The notes: a model not told the origin generated them from the sequence alone. A stretch of DNA of 40,984 nucleotides from Flavobacteriales bacterium (GCA_020848295.1 JADLAI010000122.1:1-40984), one strand, 5' to 3'. Shown: positions 13,870-22,967, counted from the stretch's first letter. A program made the numbers and translations.

Positions 13870-14921
13870 AGACGATCCTTCTGATCGAAGACGATGCGGA
13901 CATGCGCGAGAACACCGCCGAGATCCTCGAACTGGCCAATTACCGCGTGATCAAGGCGGAGAACGGACGGCGAGGTGTGGAAGAAGCACGCCTACACATC
14001 CCCGACCTGGTCCTATGCGACATCATGATGCCCGAACTGGACGGGTACGGTGTGCTCCACATGCTCGGTCGCGATCCGGCCACAGCGGAACTCCCGTTCA
14101 TTTTCCTGAGCGCGAAGGCCGAACGCGTCGATGTGCGCAAGGGCATGGAGCTGGGGGCCGATGACTACCTCACCAAACCCTACGAGGAGGGGGAACTGCT
14201 CAATGCGGTGGAAGGGCGGCTGCGACGCAGTGACCTTTTCCGCAAAGGCTTCGACAAGGGATTCGCCGGCTTCAACAAATTCATGGACCAGGCCCGTTCC
14301 ATGGACCTGCTCAAGGACCTGGGCCGGGATCGGAAGATCCGGACCGTGAAGAAGAAGGAGGTACTCTTCCACGAAGGGGATGAACTGCGCCAAGTACCGT
14401 GCATCAGCAAGGGGAAGCTCAGGACCTTCAAGATCAACAACGATGGCAAGGAGTTCGTGACCGGTCTCCACGGTGAAGGCGACCTTGTCGGCTACATGGG
14501 ACTCCTTGAAAGTGGCTACGCACTGGAGACGGCGGAAGCCTTGGAGGACACCGAGGTGGCCCTTATCCCTCGCGAGGACCTGCTTGCACTGCTTTACAAG
14601 GACCGCGATGTGAGCATCCGTTTCATCAAGATGCTCGCCGGCGATGTGCGGGAACGCGAGGAGCACCTGCTGCAGCTCGCCTATTCCAGCGTACGGCAGC
14701 GGGTGGCCCAAGCCCTGCTACGTGTACATGCGCGCTATGCCGCAGGTGCCGACCTGGGGCTGAACATCAGCCGGGAGGACCTCGCTGCCATCGTGGGCAC
14801 GGCCACCGAGTCGCTGATCCGCTGCCTCACGGACCTGAAGTCCGAGGGTCTCATCGAGACCCAGGGCCGCAGTATCCTGATCGTCGACCGGGTGAAACTG
14901 GAGAAGCTGGCCAACGGCTGA
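13866..14921 (+). CDS. Response regulator fused to a Crp-type effector/DNA-binding module
   Basis: The 351-residue protein joins a receiver domain (1-120; acidic Asp9/Asp10, phosphorylated Asp52 in LCDIMMPELDG, Lys104 in LTKPY) to a cyclic-nucleotide-binding-like beta-roll (about 155-270: VKKKEVLFHEGDELRQVPCI, FVTGLHGEGDLVGYMGLL) and a Crp-type winged helix (about 285-345: NISREDLAAIVGTATESLI). Phosphorylation by the kinase encoded just before is expected to control DNA binding. It belongs to a known Bacteroidota type of receiver-Crp fusions. The recognition helix (GTATESLIRCL) differs from that of the other Crp protein (SPREVITRLL), so it may read another site. Confidence 0.92.
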   Translation: MKTILLIEDDADMRENTAEILELANYRVIKAENGRRGVEEARLHIPDLVLCDIMMPELDGYGVLHMLGRDPATAELPFIFLSAKAERVDVRKGMELGADDYLTKPYEEGELLNAVEGRLRRSDLFRKGFDKGFAGFNKFMDQARSMDLLKDLGRDRKIRTVKKKEVLFHEGDELRQVPCISKGKLRTFKINNDGKEFVTGLHGEGDLVGYMGLLESGYALETAEALEDTEVALIPREDLLALLYKDRDVSIRFIKMLAGDVREREEHLLQLAYSSVRQRVAQALLRVHARYAAGADLGLNISREDLAAIVGTATESLIRCLTDLKSEGLIETQGRSILIVDRVKLEKLANG

Positions 14922-15227
14922 TCCGGCGCAAGGCCATTCCATAGGCGATCCCGGCGCGGCATACCGTGTTCACCGGACATGGACCGGCGCAAGGCTCCGA
15001 GGCCAACTGTGGCAGCAACACCGGGAATGGGTCGTGGCGCCAAAGAACCGGGCTGTGCAATGGCCGTGGTCGTGGAGCGCAAGGGAGAGCGGGGCATAGC
15101 AGGATCCCTGGTACACATTCACCCATAAGCGTCAAGGACCAAGGGGATCAGCACCGCATCCATGGCCCAATAACGATGGCGCACCCACCTCCGATCGGTT
15201 CGAACCACCCGGAAAGGCCGCCTGTGC
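14922..15227 (+). other. Intergenic region without a recognisable gene
   Basis: This 306-base stretch lies between the response regulator and the E1 dehydrogenase gene. The frame of the E1 gene is open through much of it, but the translation is compositionally random and I do not count it. A direct repeat CCGGCGCAAGGC occurs at about 14924 and 14983. A GGTTCGAA near 15197 is not in a tRNA fold. Nothing else seen. Confidence 0.5.
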
Positions 15228-15235
15228 TACCTTTG
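15228..15235 (+). promoter_or_regulatory. -7 box of the E1 dehydrogenase gene
   Basis: TACCTTTG, an exact TAnnTTTG match, lies 21 bases before the ATG at 15257. No convincing TTG at -33. Confidence 0.5.
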
Positions 15236-15256
15236 GAACTTACCCGGAAAGTGCCG

Positions 15257-17635
15257 ATGAGCCTGAACAAGTCCGCCCAAGCCGATGTAGGAATGACCTT
15301 GGACGAGGTCCGTGAGGAGATCCTGCGCGATTTCCGCATCGTGGTCGAAAGCCGCGAAGCCAGCCTGCTGGGTCGTAAGGAAGTGCTTACGGGAAAAGCC
15401 AAGTTCGGCATATTCGGCGACGGCAAGGAGCTGGCACAGGTGTGCATGGCCAAGCAGTTCCGCCATGGCGATTGGCGCAGTGGCTACTACCGGGACATGA
15501 CCTTCATGTTCGCGATCGGCGAGCTCACCGTGCAACAGTGGTTCGCACAGCTATACGCCCACGCCGATGTGGCCCACGAACCAGCGAGCGCGGGCCGGCA
15601 GATGAACGGCCACTTCGCCACCCGCAGCCTCGATGGCTTGGGGAATTGGAAGGATCTTACCCAGCAATACAACTCCTCCCCCGACATCAGCCCCACCGCA
15701 GGGCAGATGCCGCGCCTCCTGGGCCTCGCCCAGGCCAGCAAGGTCTTCCGGAGGAACAAGGACCTGCACGGGCACACGCACCTGAGCGACCTGGGCAACG
15801 AGGTCGCCTTCGGCACCATTGGCGATGCGAGCACCAGCGAAGGCCATTTCTGGGAAACGATGAATGCCGCCGGTGTCCTACAAGTGCCCCTGGCGATGAG
15901 CGTTTGGGACGATGGCTGGGGGATCAGCGTGAGCAAGGACCACCAGACCACCAAGGGTAGCATCAGCACCCTCCTGCAGGGTTTCCAGAAGGAGGAAGGA
16001 ACCAATGGGATCCGCATCCACCGGACCAAGGCTTGGGATTACGCTTCCCTGAACCGCGTGTACGAAGAGGCCATCGCGCGTTGCCGGGAGGACCACGTGC
16101 CCTGCCTGATCCATGTGGAGGAAGTGACCCAGCCACAGGGCCACAGCACCAGTGGTAGCCACGAGCGGTACAAGTCCCACGCCTTGCTCGATTGGTACAA
16201 GGAATTCGATTGCATCGTCAAATTCCGCCAGTGGATCCTCAGCTTCAGGCCCGGTGGCGAGGCCATTGCGAACATTGCGGACCTTGAGGCCATCGAGAAA
16301 CAGGCGAAGATCGATGTACGTGCCGCGCAGAAGGCCGCCTGGGCCGCATACGGTGCCCCCATCAAGGAAGAACTGGACGATGCCGCCCGCATGATCGAGG
16401 GCCTTGGCCACGATGGGGCGTCCACCATTGCCCGTGAGCTCCGCAGTTCCATCGATCCGGGTCGCAAGGAAGTGGTCAGCGCCGCCCGCCGTGCGGTTCA
16501 AGTCGCCGATAACGCCGACACCAGCGCCCTGCGCGCATGGATCGACCAGCAACTGGACCTGAACGCCGATCGTTACGGCAGTCACCTGTATAGCGAAAGC
16601 AGCAGAAGCTGTCTCCATGTACCGGAGGTACCGGTTGAATACACCAGCGATGAGATGGTCGATGGCCGGCTCATCATCCGCGACAATTTCGCCGCGCTCT
16701 TCGAGAAGGAGCCGCTGCTGCTCACCTTCGGTGAGGATACCGGGAAGATCGGCGATGTGAACCAGGGCCTGGAAGGCATGCAGACCCGCTTCGGCGAGCT
16801 GCGCGTGAGCGATGTGGGGATCCGCGAAGCGACCATTCTCGGCCAGGGGATCGGCATGGCCTTGCGCGGCCTGCGACCCGTGGCCGAGATCCAGTACCTG
16901 GACTACCTGCTATACTGCCTCCAAGGCATGAGCGACGACCTCGCCACCGTGCATTGGCGCACCAAGGGCGGCCAGAAATGCCCGCTCATCATCCGCACCC
17001 GCGGCCATCGGCTTGAAGGTGTGTGGCACAGCGGCAGCCCCATGGGCATGATCGTGAACAGTGTGCGGGGGGTGGTGGTGTGTGTGCCCCGCAACATGCA
17101 GCAGGCCGCCGGATTCTACAACACCCTGCTCCAGAGCGACGAGCCGGCGTTGGTGATCGAGTGCCTCAACGGCTATCGGAGCAAAGAGCGGTCTCCGGCC
17201 AACCTGGGCGAATTCACCGTGCCCATCGGCATTCCCGAAGTGGTCCGCGAAGGCCGGGACCTCACCCTGGTCTCCTACGGGTCCACTTTCCACATCTGCG
17301 ACAAGGCCGCCGAGATCCTCGACCCGATGGGCATCTCCGTGGAACTGATCGATGCACGTACGCTTCTTCCCTTCGACCGCGAACACCGCATCGTACGCAG
17401 CGTGGAGAAGACCAACCGCCTGCTCGTGGTGGACGAGGATGTACCCGGTGGGGCCAGCGCCTACATCCTGCAACGGATCCTGGAGGTGCAAGCCGGGTAC
17501 CGGCACCTGGATGCCGCTCCGGCCACGCTCACTGCGAAAGCCCATCGCCCGGCCTATGGCAGCGATGGGGACTACTTCTCCAAACCGAATGTGGAGGACG
17601 TGGTCGAGAAGGTACTGGCCATGATGCGGGAATAG
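15257..17635 (+). CDS. 2-oxoacid dehydrogenase E1, alpha and beta fused
   Basis: I start at 15257 (MSLNKSAQADVGMTLDEV), just after a promoter; the open frame further upstream is not protein-like. The 792-residue protein carries the E1 alpha half (about 1-400), with thiamine diphosphate motif GDASTSEGHFWE (189-200) ending in VWDDGWGIS (216-224), and the E1 beta half (about 450-790: LLLTFGEDTGKIGDVNQGLE, VSDVGIREATILGQGIGMAL, LLPFDREHRIVRSVEKT). It decarboxylates a branched-chain 2-oxoacid or pyruvate as part of a dehydrogenase complex. WDDG in place of the classical NNG is, as far as I recall, normal in fused Bacteroidota E1s. No E2 or E3 gene is adjacent. Substrate uncertain. Confidence 0.88.
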   Translation: MSLNKSAQADVGMTLDEVREEILRDFRIVVESREASLLGRKEVLTGKAKFGIFGDGKELAQVCMAKQFRHGDWRSGYYRDMTFMFAIGELTVQQWFAQLYAHADVAHEPASAGRQMNGHFATRSLDGLGNWKDLTQQYNSSPDISPTAGQMPRLLGLAQASKVFRRNKDLHGHTHLSDLGNEVAFGTIGDASTSEGHFWETMNAAGVLQVPLAMSVWDDGWGISVSKDHQTTKGSISTLLQGFQKEEGTNGIRIHRTKAWDYASLNRVYEEAIARCREDHVPCLIHVEEVTQPQGHSTSGSHERYKSHALLDWYKEFDCIVKFRQWILSFRPGGEAIANIADLEAIEKQAKIDVRAAQKAAWAAYGAPIKEELDDAARMIEGLGHDGASTIARELRSSIDPGRKEVVSAARRAVQVADNADTSALRAWIDQQLDLNADRYGSHLYSESSRSCLHVPEVPVEYTSDEMVDGRLIIRDNFAALFEKEPLLLTFGEDTGKIGDVNQGLEGMQTRFGELRVSDVGIREATILGQGIGMALRGLRPVAEIQYLDYLLYCLQGMSDDLATVHWRTKGGQKCPLIIRTRGHRLEGVWHSGSPMGMIVNSVRGVVVCVPRNMQQAAGFYNTLLQSDEPALVIECLNGYRSKERSPANLGEFTVPIGIPEVVREGRDLTLVSYGSTFHICDKAAEILDPMGISVELIDARTLLPFDREHRIVRSVEKTNRLLVVDEDVPGGASAYILQRILEVQAGYRHLDAAPATLTAKAHRPAYGSDGDYFSKPNVEDVVEKVLAMMRE

Positions 17636-18184
17636 GCCCGTAACCTGGGCTCAATGGGTCGACCCCGGTTGTGGCTTTCCGAAAAAGGAGCTCCGGAGGC
17701 CCTCTCCGTCCTTGGCCTTCGTCCCATGCCTGGCCGGCCAGCGGATCCCGTTCGGATGGTCCACACCCACAGGTTTGGACGTGATCGCGCAGCGGGCCTT
17801 ACCTTCGCCCCGGTTCTGACGACATTCCATCATACCCAATGATCCGGAATATGATCTGCCCACGTGCTGTCCGCCCCATTCCCGTGGCGCATACAGGTGG
17901 GTCCGGCAGTGATGGTCCGACACACCTCGTGAACCTCCGCAAGCACGGACCGTATACAAGGCGGCTTCCGTGGACATCGTTCCCGCCACCCGGCATGGCT
18001 ACCATGCGGATCGGGGCGTGGGCCGCGGAAGAGGGCATCAACCCACCTTCCGCTACCAACAACACCGAGTAACAGCTTCATGTCCAATGGTCTCTGCAAC
18101 TCGTGCGGCCGCATGAGGACCAGCGGTCTTAGATAACCTGAAAGAATCGTGTTCCACCGAGAACACCATGAACAACCCGAACCG
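17636..18184 (+). other. Long intergenic region / possible leader of glutamate dehydrogenase
   Basis: A 549-base gap. It contains a 12-base palindrome CTGGCCGGCCAG (17730-17741), a promoter-like TACCTTCG (17800-17807) and a 77-codon open frame from 17839 to 18072 whose translation (MIRNMICPRAVRPIPVAHTG...) has no recognisable feature. If the promoter drives glutamate dehydrogenase, the leader is about 370 bases long. I see no riboswitch class or tRNA. Confidence 0.4.
17800..17807 (+). promoter_or_regulatory. Putative -7 box upstream of glutamate dehydrogenase
   Basis: TACCTTCG is the same variant seen before parE and ychF. It is 378 bases from the glutamate dehydrogenase ATG and 31 bases from the small open frame at 17839, so its target is unclear. 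Confidence 0.35.
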
Positions 18185-19468
18185 ATGGCAACAACAGAAA
18201 AGCCGGTAACGAAACAAGGCATGTATGAAGTGGTGATGGCACAATTCGAGCGTGCCGCTGATACGCTCGGTCTCGACCCCGGCGTCCGCAAGATCCTTGC
18301 GAAGACCAACAGCGAGATCGTGGTCCACTTCCCCGTGAAGCGCGACGATGGGACCATCGAGGTGTTCACCGGGTATCGGGTGCAGCACAACAATGCGCTC
18401 GGACCCTACAAGGGGGGTCTGCGCTACCATGCCACGGTGGATATTGACAGCGCACGTGCCCTGGCGATCTGGATGACCTGGAAAACGGCGCTCGCTGGTC
18501 TGCCGTACGGCGGAGCCAAAGGCGGCGTACAATTGAACCCGAAACTGTACTCGCAAGCCGAGTTGGAACGGATCACCCGCCGATTCACCTATGCACTGGG
18601 CGACAACATAGGACCGGACCTGGACATCCCTGCTCCGGACGTGAACACGAACCCGCAGATCATGGCCTGGATCGCCGACACGTTCAGCAGCACGAAATCG
18701 CCGGCCACACGTTTCGCCAACCTGCACGTGGTCACCGGCAAACCGTTGGGTGCCGGTGGCCTCGAAGGGCGCGACCGAGCCACGGGCTTCGGCGTGGTGG
18801 CCACCTTGCGTGCCTGGGCACAACGCACCGGCAAGTCGCTCAAGGGCATGCGGTACATCGTTCAGGGCTTCGGCAACGTGGGCTACTGGACCGCCTACTT
18901 CATGCAACGCGAAGGCGCCATCCTCGTTGGTGTTCAGGATGCCACAGCCACCTACCATGAACCGAAGGGCATCGACCCGGAAGCACTGAACGATCATAGC
19001 GCGGCGAACGGCCGGAACATCGCCGGTTACTCCGGCGCCAAGACCATCGATGCGGATAAGTTCTTCGCGATCGACTGCGATATCGTGGTACCAGCCGCCC
19101 TGGGCAACCAGATCACCGCCGCCAACGCCGGTGGTATCACCGCCATGGTGGTGGCCGAAGGCGCCAATGGCCCCACCGATACGGAGGGCGAGGCGATCCT
19201 GCGCAAGAAAGGCGTGGCCATCATACCTGACATCCTCTGCAACAGCGGTGGGGTGATCGGCAGCTACTACGAATGGTTGCAGAACAAGCGGAGCGAGATC
19301 TGGAAGATCGATGACGTGCTGGGCATGATCCAGGACAAGATCGACACCGCATTCAACCTCACGGTGGATACCGCCAACGAATTCAAGACCGATTGGCGGA
19401 CGAGCGCCTATATCGTAGCCTTGCGCCGTTTGGAAAAGACCTACAAGGAACGTGGCATCTTCCCATAG
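18185..19468 (+). CDS. Glutamate dehydrogenase (Glu/Leu/Phe/Val family)
   Basis: The 427-residue protein has the substrate-binding Lys motifs YRVQHNNALGPYKGGLRYH and KTALAGLPYGGAKGG in the first half, the phrase GDNIGPDLDIPAPDVNTNP, and a Rossmann nucleotide domain (YIVQGFGNVGYWTAYF) in the second. The family interconverts glutamate and 2-oxoglutarate plus ammonia with NAD(H) or NADP(H); coenzyme choice cannot be read safely. I start at 18185 (MATTEKPVTKQGMYEVV). Next comes the proton-translocating transhydrogenase, which balances NADH and NADPH, so the neighbourhood links nitrogen assimilation and pyridine nucleotide balance. Two hairpins follow its stop. Confidence 0.93.
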   Translation: MATTEKPVTKQGMYEVVMAQFERAADTLGLDPGVRKILAKTNSEIVVHFPVKRDDGTIEVFTGYRVQHNNALGPYKGGLRYHATVDIDSARALAIWMTWKTALAGLPYGGAKGGVQLNPKLYSQAELERITRRFTYALGDNIGPDLDIPAPDVNTNPQIMAWIADTFSSTKSPATRFANLHVVTGKPLGAGGLEGRDRATGFGVVATLRAWAQRTGKSLKGMRYIVQGFGNVGYWTAYFMQREGAILVGVQDATATYHEPKGIDPEALNDHSAANGRNIAGYSGAKTIDADKFFAIDCDIVVPAALGNQITAANAGGITAMVVAEGANGPTDTEGEAILRKKGVAIIPDILCNSGGVIGSYYEWLQNKRSEIWKIDDVLGMIQDKIDTAFNLTVDTANEFKTDWRTSAYIVALRRLEKTYKERGIFP

Positions 19469-19494
19469 GCCAAGGAAGATCAAGTGTGTACAGC

Positions 19495-19567
19495 CTGGGG
19501 TGTGATCGCCTCATCCCCCAGTGGATCCCGGCGTGGATCGGTGGCGGTAGCCACACGATCCACGCCG
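19495..19567. other. Two strong consecutive hairpins between gdh and pntAA
   Basis: Hairpin 1: CTGGGG (19495-19500) with CCCCAG (19516-19521). Hairpin 2: CGGCGTGGATCG + GTGGC, loop GGTA, GCCAC + CGATCCACGCCG (19529-19567), a 17-bp stem with one bulged A. The first may be a weak terminator for glutamate dehydrogenase. The second ends 10-47 bases before the transhydrogenase start and has no T run. It might be a transcription barrier, an RNA-processing stabiliser or a protein-binding leader element. Confidence 0.6.
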
Positions 19568-19613
19568 TGACCACGGTATGGACCCCGACATGGAACAGAA
19601 CAAGAGACCCGAA

Positions 19614-20717
19614 ATGCGACACCTGGGAGTATTGAAGGAAAGTGATCGGCGGCGATTGGTCGCACTGGCCCCGGCCGGGGTGCAACGCCTGAGCAAGCAG
19701 TTGCGCGTAAGCGTGCAGCGCGGTGCAGGTCGCACCGCTGGATACACCGATGCGTCGTATGAACAGGCTGGTGCCACCCTGGTGGATCATCGCGACGACA
19801 TCCTGCGGGAATGTGACATGATCCTCTGCCACGACAGCCACTATCGTGGTGAGGACTTCGGCGTTCCGAAGACCTTCATCGGGTTCTTCAATGTACTGAG
19901 CGATCGCGCGGTGGTGGATCCGTACAAGAAACCGGGCACCACCCTGTACAGCCTGGACCTCATCCCGCGAACCACCCTGGCCCAGGCCATGGACGTGCTC
20001 TCTTCCGTCGCCTCGATCAGCGGCTACCAGGCCGTCCTGCTTTCGGCCGAAAGGTCCCTGGCCACCGTACCGATGATCACCAGCGCGGGTGGCACCTTAC
20101 GACCTGCACGTTTCCTGATCATGGGCGCAGGCGTGGCCGGCCTCCAGGCGATCGCCACCAGCCGTCGACTGGGCGCGATCGTCAGGGCGTACGATGTACG
20201 GTCCGCTTCGCGCACCGAGGTGGAAAGCCTCGGCGCCACCTTCATCGAGGTGGAAGGCGCTGTGGAGGATCGCAAAGCCGGTGGGTATGCGGTGGAGCAG
20301 AGCGCTGAACACTTGGAGCGCGTACGCCAGGTGATCCACCAGGAAGCCGTGCATGCCGATGTGATCATCACCACCGCCAAGATCCCGGGACGCAAGGCAC
20401 CCTTGCTCATCACCGAGGACATGGTGCGCAGTATGAAACCGGGTGCGGTGATCGTGGACCTTGCCGCCGCTACTGGTGGTAACTGCGCGCTGACCGAGCC
20501 CGATACCGTGGTGATGCGCAATGAAGTGACCATCCTTGGTCCCACCATGATCGAATGTTCCTGCGCCCATTCCACGTCCTTCCTCATCTCGAACAACTAC
20601 ACCACATTCATCGAGCATCTATTGAAGAACGCGGATAATGCCGAGGATGAGATCCTGAAAGGCACCTGCGTGGTGGCCGATGGCGTGGTGGTGAACCCAC
20701 GTTACCTGGGTGCTTAA
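19614..20717 (+). CDS. pntAA: NAD(P) transhydrogenase alpha subunit, NAD-binding part
   Basis: The chosen start MRHLGVLKESDRRRL matches the usual MKxGVLKE family start; an ATG at 19578 would add 12 residues. The 367-residue protein resembles PntA domain I and alanine dehydrogenase: VLKESDRRRLVALAPAGV, FFNVLSDRAVVDPYKK, and the NAD-binding Rossmann motif FLIMGAGVAGLQAIATSRR with VRAYDVR. With the next two genes it forms the proton-pumping enzyme that makes NADPH from NADH, located at the membrane face. The alpha subunit is split over two genes, as in many Bacteroidota and alphaproteobacteria. Confidence 0.9.
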   Translation: MRHLGVLKESDRRRLVALAPAGVQRLSKQLRVSVQRGAGRTAGYTDASYEQAGATLVDHRDDILRECDMILCHDSHYRGEDFGVPKTFIGFFNVLSDRAVVDPYKKPGTTLYSLDLIPRTTLAQAMDVLSSVASISGYQAVLLSAERSLATVPMITSAGGTLRPARFLIMGAGVAGLQAIATSRRLGAIVRAYDVRSASRTEVESLGATFIEVEGAVEDRKAGGYAVEQSAEHLERVRQVIHQEAVHADVIITTAKIPGRKAPLLITEDMVRSMKPGAVIVDLAAATGGNCALTEPDTVVMRNEVTILGPTMIECSCAHSTSFLISNNYTTFIEHLLKNADNAEDEILKGTCVVADGVVVNPRYLGA

Positions 20718-20786
20718 CATTACGCCCCGATCCATCCGACCTCCGTTCCCACACGAAGCCCGACCTTCTCCACAAGATCCCTCCCC

Positions 20787-21104
20787 ATGGAATTCACCTA
20801 CCACATCACCGCCATCGATGGCCTCTTCATCCTCGCCATGGCCCTCCTGCTGGGCTTCGAGGTGATCAAGAACGTCCCCGCCGTCCTGCACACCCCCTTG
20901 ATGTCCGGATCCAACGCGATCAGCGGGATCATCCTGTTCGGCGGCCTTATCCAACTGATGAGCACCCCACCGGATCGGATCTGGGTGATGCTCTTCGCAT
21001 CCATCGCCGTGCTCCTGGGCGCGATGAACATCTCCGGTGGTTTCTTCGTGACACATCGCATGTTGTCCATGTTCCAGGTGAACAAGAAGAAGGCACCCAA
21101 GTAA
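20787..21104 (+). CDS. pntAB: NAD(P) transhydrogenase alpha subunit, membrane part
   Basis: The 105-residue product has three hydrophobic segments (about 10-30, 42-58, 64-88) with the phrases AMALLLGFEVIKNVP, LHTPLMSGSNAISGII and GAMNISGGFFVTHRMLSMF, which are diagnostic of the membrane half of PntA. It lies 69 bases after the NAD-binding part and 64 bases before pntB. Split alpha subunits pair with a single beta subunit to form the proton channel. Confidence 0.93.
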   Translation: MEFTYHITAIDGLFILAMALLLGFEVIKNVPAVLHTPLMSGSNAISGIILFGGLIQLMSTPPDRIWVMLFASIAVLLGAMNISGGFFVTHRMLSMFQVNKKKAPK

Positions 21105-21168
21105 GCCGCGACACCGCCACCCCGATCCCCCTCCGCAGCACAGCGCATTCATCCCGTTCAGCCCCCAC

Positions 21169-22551
21169 ATGGAATTCCTTTTCCTCATCGCCACGATCGG
21201 TCTGATCCTCGGCCTTAAGTTCATGGGCGACCCCGCCAAGGCCGTCCTGGGCAATGCCGTGGCCGCGATCAGCGTGGTGATCGCGCTCATCGGTGTCACG
21301 GTCAAGTCCTACGAGCCGGCAGCTGGCGCCGGGATCCCCAATATCGTGTTGGTGACCTGCCTGCTGGCCGCAGGGGGAATCATCGGCCGTGTACTGGCCA
21401 TGCGGGTCCCCATGACCGGTATGCCCCAACTCGTGGCCATGCTCAACGGGTTCGGTGGCCTTGCCGCCGTGGTGATCGCTTTGATCGAAGGGATCGCGCA
21501 CCCGATCGGCGACGATATGCGCATGACCGGTGGACTGCTGCTGCTGAGCGCGGTCTTCGGCGGGGTGGCCTTCACAGGGAGCTTGGTGGCACATTCCAAA
21601 CTGGAGGGCAAGAAACTCCCGAAGGCCAGGCCGATCCATATCATGGCCGCTCGCGTCCTTCTGTGGACCATGGTCGCACTCTTCGTGGTGTACATGGTGG
21701 CCCCCGGCCCCATCATGCCCTTCACCACCCTGCTGCTCCTCATCGCGGTGCTCTCGCTGGTCTACGGCGCCCTGTTCACGCTGCCCATCGGTGGCGCGGA
21801 CATGCCGGTGCTGATCTGTTTCCTGGTGGCCCTTCATGGTGTGGTCGCCCTGCTTGCCGGCCTGTTCTTCCACGACACGGTGATGCTGATCGGCGGAGTG
21901 CTCGTGGGCGCTACGGGATCACTGCTCACCCTGGCCATGAGCAAGGCCATGAACCGCAGCCTCAAGAGCGTGCTGGCCGGCGTGATCAAACGGGATGCCG
22001 GTTCCAGCGAACGCGAACAGGACATCCGTCCGATCAGCGCGGCCGAGACCGCCTCGCTGCTGGCATTCAGCAAGCAGGTGGCCGTGATCCCTGGTTATGG
22101 CATGGCCGTGAGCCAGGCTCAGGGCGTGTGCCAGGAGATGCAGGTATTGCTCGAACGCATGGGCGCCACGGTCCACTACATCATCCATCCGGTGGCGGGT
22201 AGAATGCCCGGACACATGAACGTGTTACTGGCCGAGGCGAACGTGGACTACGATCTGATCATGGCCATGGAGGACGTGAATGATGTGATGGACCGCTACG
22301 ATGCCGTGCTGGTGATCGGTGCGAACGACGTGGTGAACCCGGCCGCCGAGACCGACCCCAACTCCTCCATCCACGGCATGCCCATCATCCGGGCCTACGC
22401 TGCCAAGCAGGTCATCGTGCTGAAACGTGGCATGGCCGCAGGCTACTCCGGCGAAATGAACCTGCTCTTCGACCGATCGAACTGCCGCCTGCTCTTCGGA
22501 GATGCACGCAGCAGCCTCCGCACCATCATTGACGAACTCAAACGCATCTGA
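21169..22551 (+). CDS. pntB: NAD(P) transhydrogenase beta subunit
   Basis: The 460-residue protein has eight or nine membrane helices in the first 275 residues (for example LVAMLNGFGGLAAVVIALIE, FTGSLVAHSKLEGK) and a soluble NADP-binding domain (about 290-460) with VIPGYGMAVSQAQGVCQEM, HPVAGRMPGHMNVLLAEANV and GANDVVNPAAETDPNSSI. These are hallmark PntB sequences. It completes the enzyme with pntAA and pntAB; the Rnk-like gene starts 2 bases after its stop and is probably cotranscribed. Confidence 0.95.
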   Translation: MEFLFLIATIGLILGLKFMGDPAKAVLGNAVAAISVVIALIGVTVKSYEPAAGAGIPNIVLVTCLLAAGGIIGRVLAMRVPMTGMPQLVAMLNGFGGLAAVVIALIEGIAHPIGDDMRMTGGLLLLSAVFGGVAFTGSLVAHSKLEGKKLPKARPIHIMAARVLLWTMVALFVVYMVAPGPIMPFTTLLLLIAVLSLVYGALFTLPIGGADMPVLICFLVALHGVVALLAGLFFHDTVMLIGGVLVGATGSLLTLAMSKAMNRSLKSVLAGVIKRDAGSSEREQDIRPISAAETASLLAFSKQVAVIPGYGMAVSQAQGVCQEMQVLLERMGATVHYIIHPVAGRMPGHMNVLLAEANVDYDLIMAMEDVNDVMDRYDAVLVIGANDVVNPAAETDPNSSIHGMPIIRAYAAKQVIVLKRGMAAGYSGEMNLLFDRSNCRLLFGDARSSLRTIIDELKRI

Positions 22552-22553
22552 CC

Positions 22554-22967
22554 ATGGAAAACCCCCGATTGATCATCTCTGAAAAGGAACGGGAACTGAT
22601 GCGTTCCTGGATCATTGGCCACAACGCCCCCGACATCCAGGTGCGCAATAGCCTTGACCGGCTGTACAAGGAACTGGACAATGCCGATGTACGGAAGGAA
22701 GAGGAAATGCCCGCCGATGTGGTGCGCGTGTGCAGCATCGTTGATGTGGGCATGCCCGCCGGACGAAAGAACGACCTGCAACTCGTGATGCACGCCGATG
22801 CCGACCTGAAACAGAACAAGCTCTCGGTGCTTTCGGTGCTTGGCAGTGCCTTGATCGGGTACCGCCAAGGCGCGAGCATCGTTTGGAAGCTGCCACAGGG
22901 CGACCAGATGATCACCTTGGAGCGTGTGGACAACTCACGGTGTGACATCAGTGCATTGAAAGCCTGA
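22554..22967 (+). CDS. Rnk / GreA-GreB C-terminal domain protein
   Basis: The 137-residue protein has an N-terminal helical pair (residues 1-45, with LDRLYKELDNADVRKEEE) and a C-terminal GreA/GreB-type FKBP-like domain (DVVRVCSIVDVG, KLSVLSVLGSALIGYRQGAS, WKLPQGDQMITLERV). Rnk proteins bind RNA polymerase at the secondary channel and affect nucleoside diphosphate kinase and stress gene expression. It is tightly linked to pntB (2 bases) and followed by a universal stress protein gene, so a role in energy stress is plausible. No acidic tip of GreA is visible. Confidence 0.78.
   Translation: MENPRLIISEKERELMRSWIIGHNAPDIQVRNSLDRLYKELDNADVRKEEEMPADVVRVCSIVDVGMPAGRKNDLQLVMHADADLKQNKLSVLSVLGSALIGYRQGASIVWKLPQGDQMITLERVDNSRCDISALKA

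Noticed and set aside
15190-15210. GGTTCGAA resembling a tRNA T-arm
   Set aside because: No acceptor, D or anticodon stem can be built around it.
14966-15256. N-terminal extension of the E1 dehydrogenase frame by 97 residues
   Set aside because: The translation is not protein-like, and a TACCTTTG box lies just before the downstream ATG at 15257.
15900-15930. Loss of the classic NN in the E1 thiamine motif (WDDG)
   Set aside because: I recall the same WDDG in other fused Bacteroidota E1 proteins, so it is probably not inactivation.
17839-18072. 77-codon open frame with a promoter-like box upstream
   Set aside because: No signal, domain or compositional sign of a real protein; kept only as part of the intergenic description.
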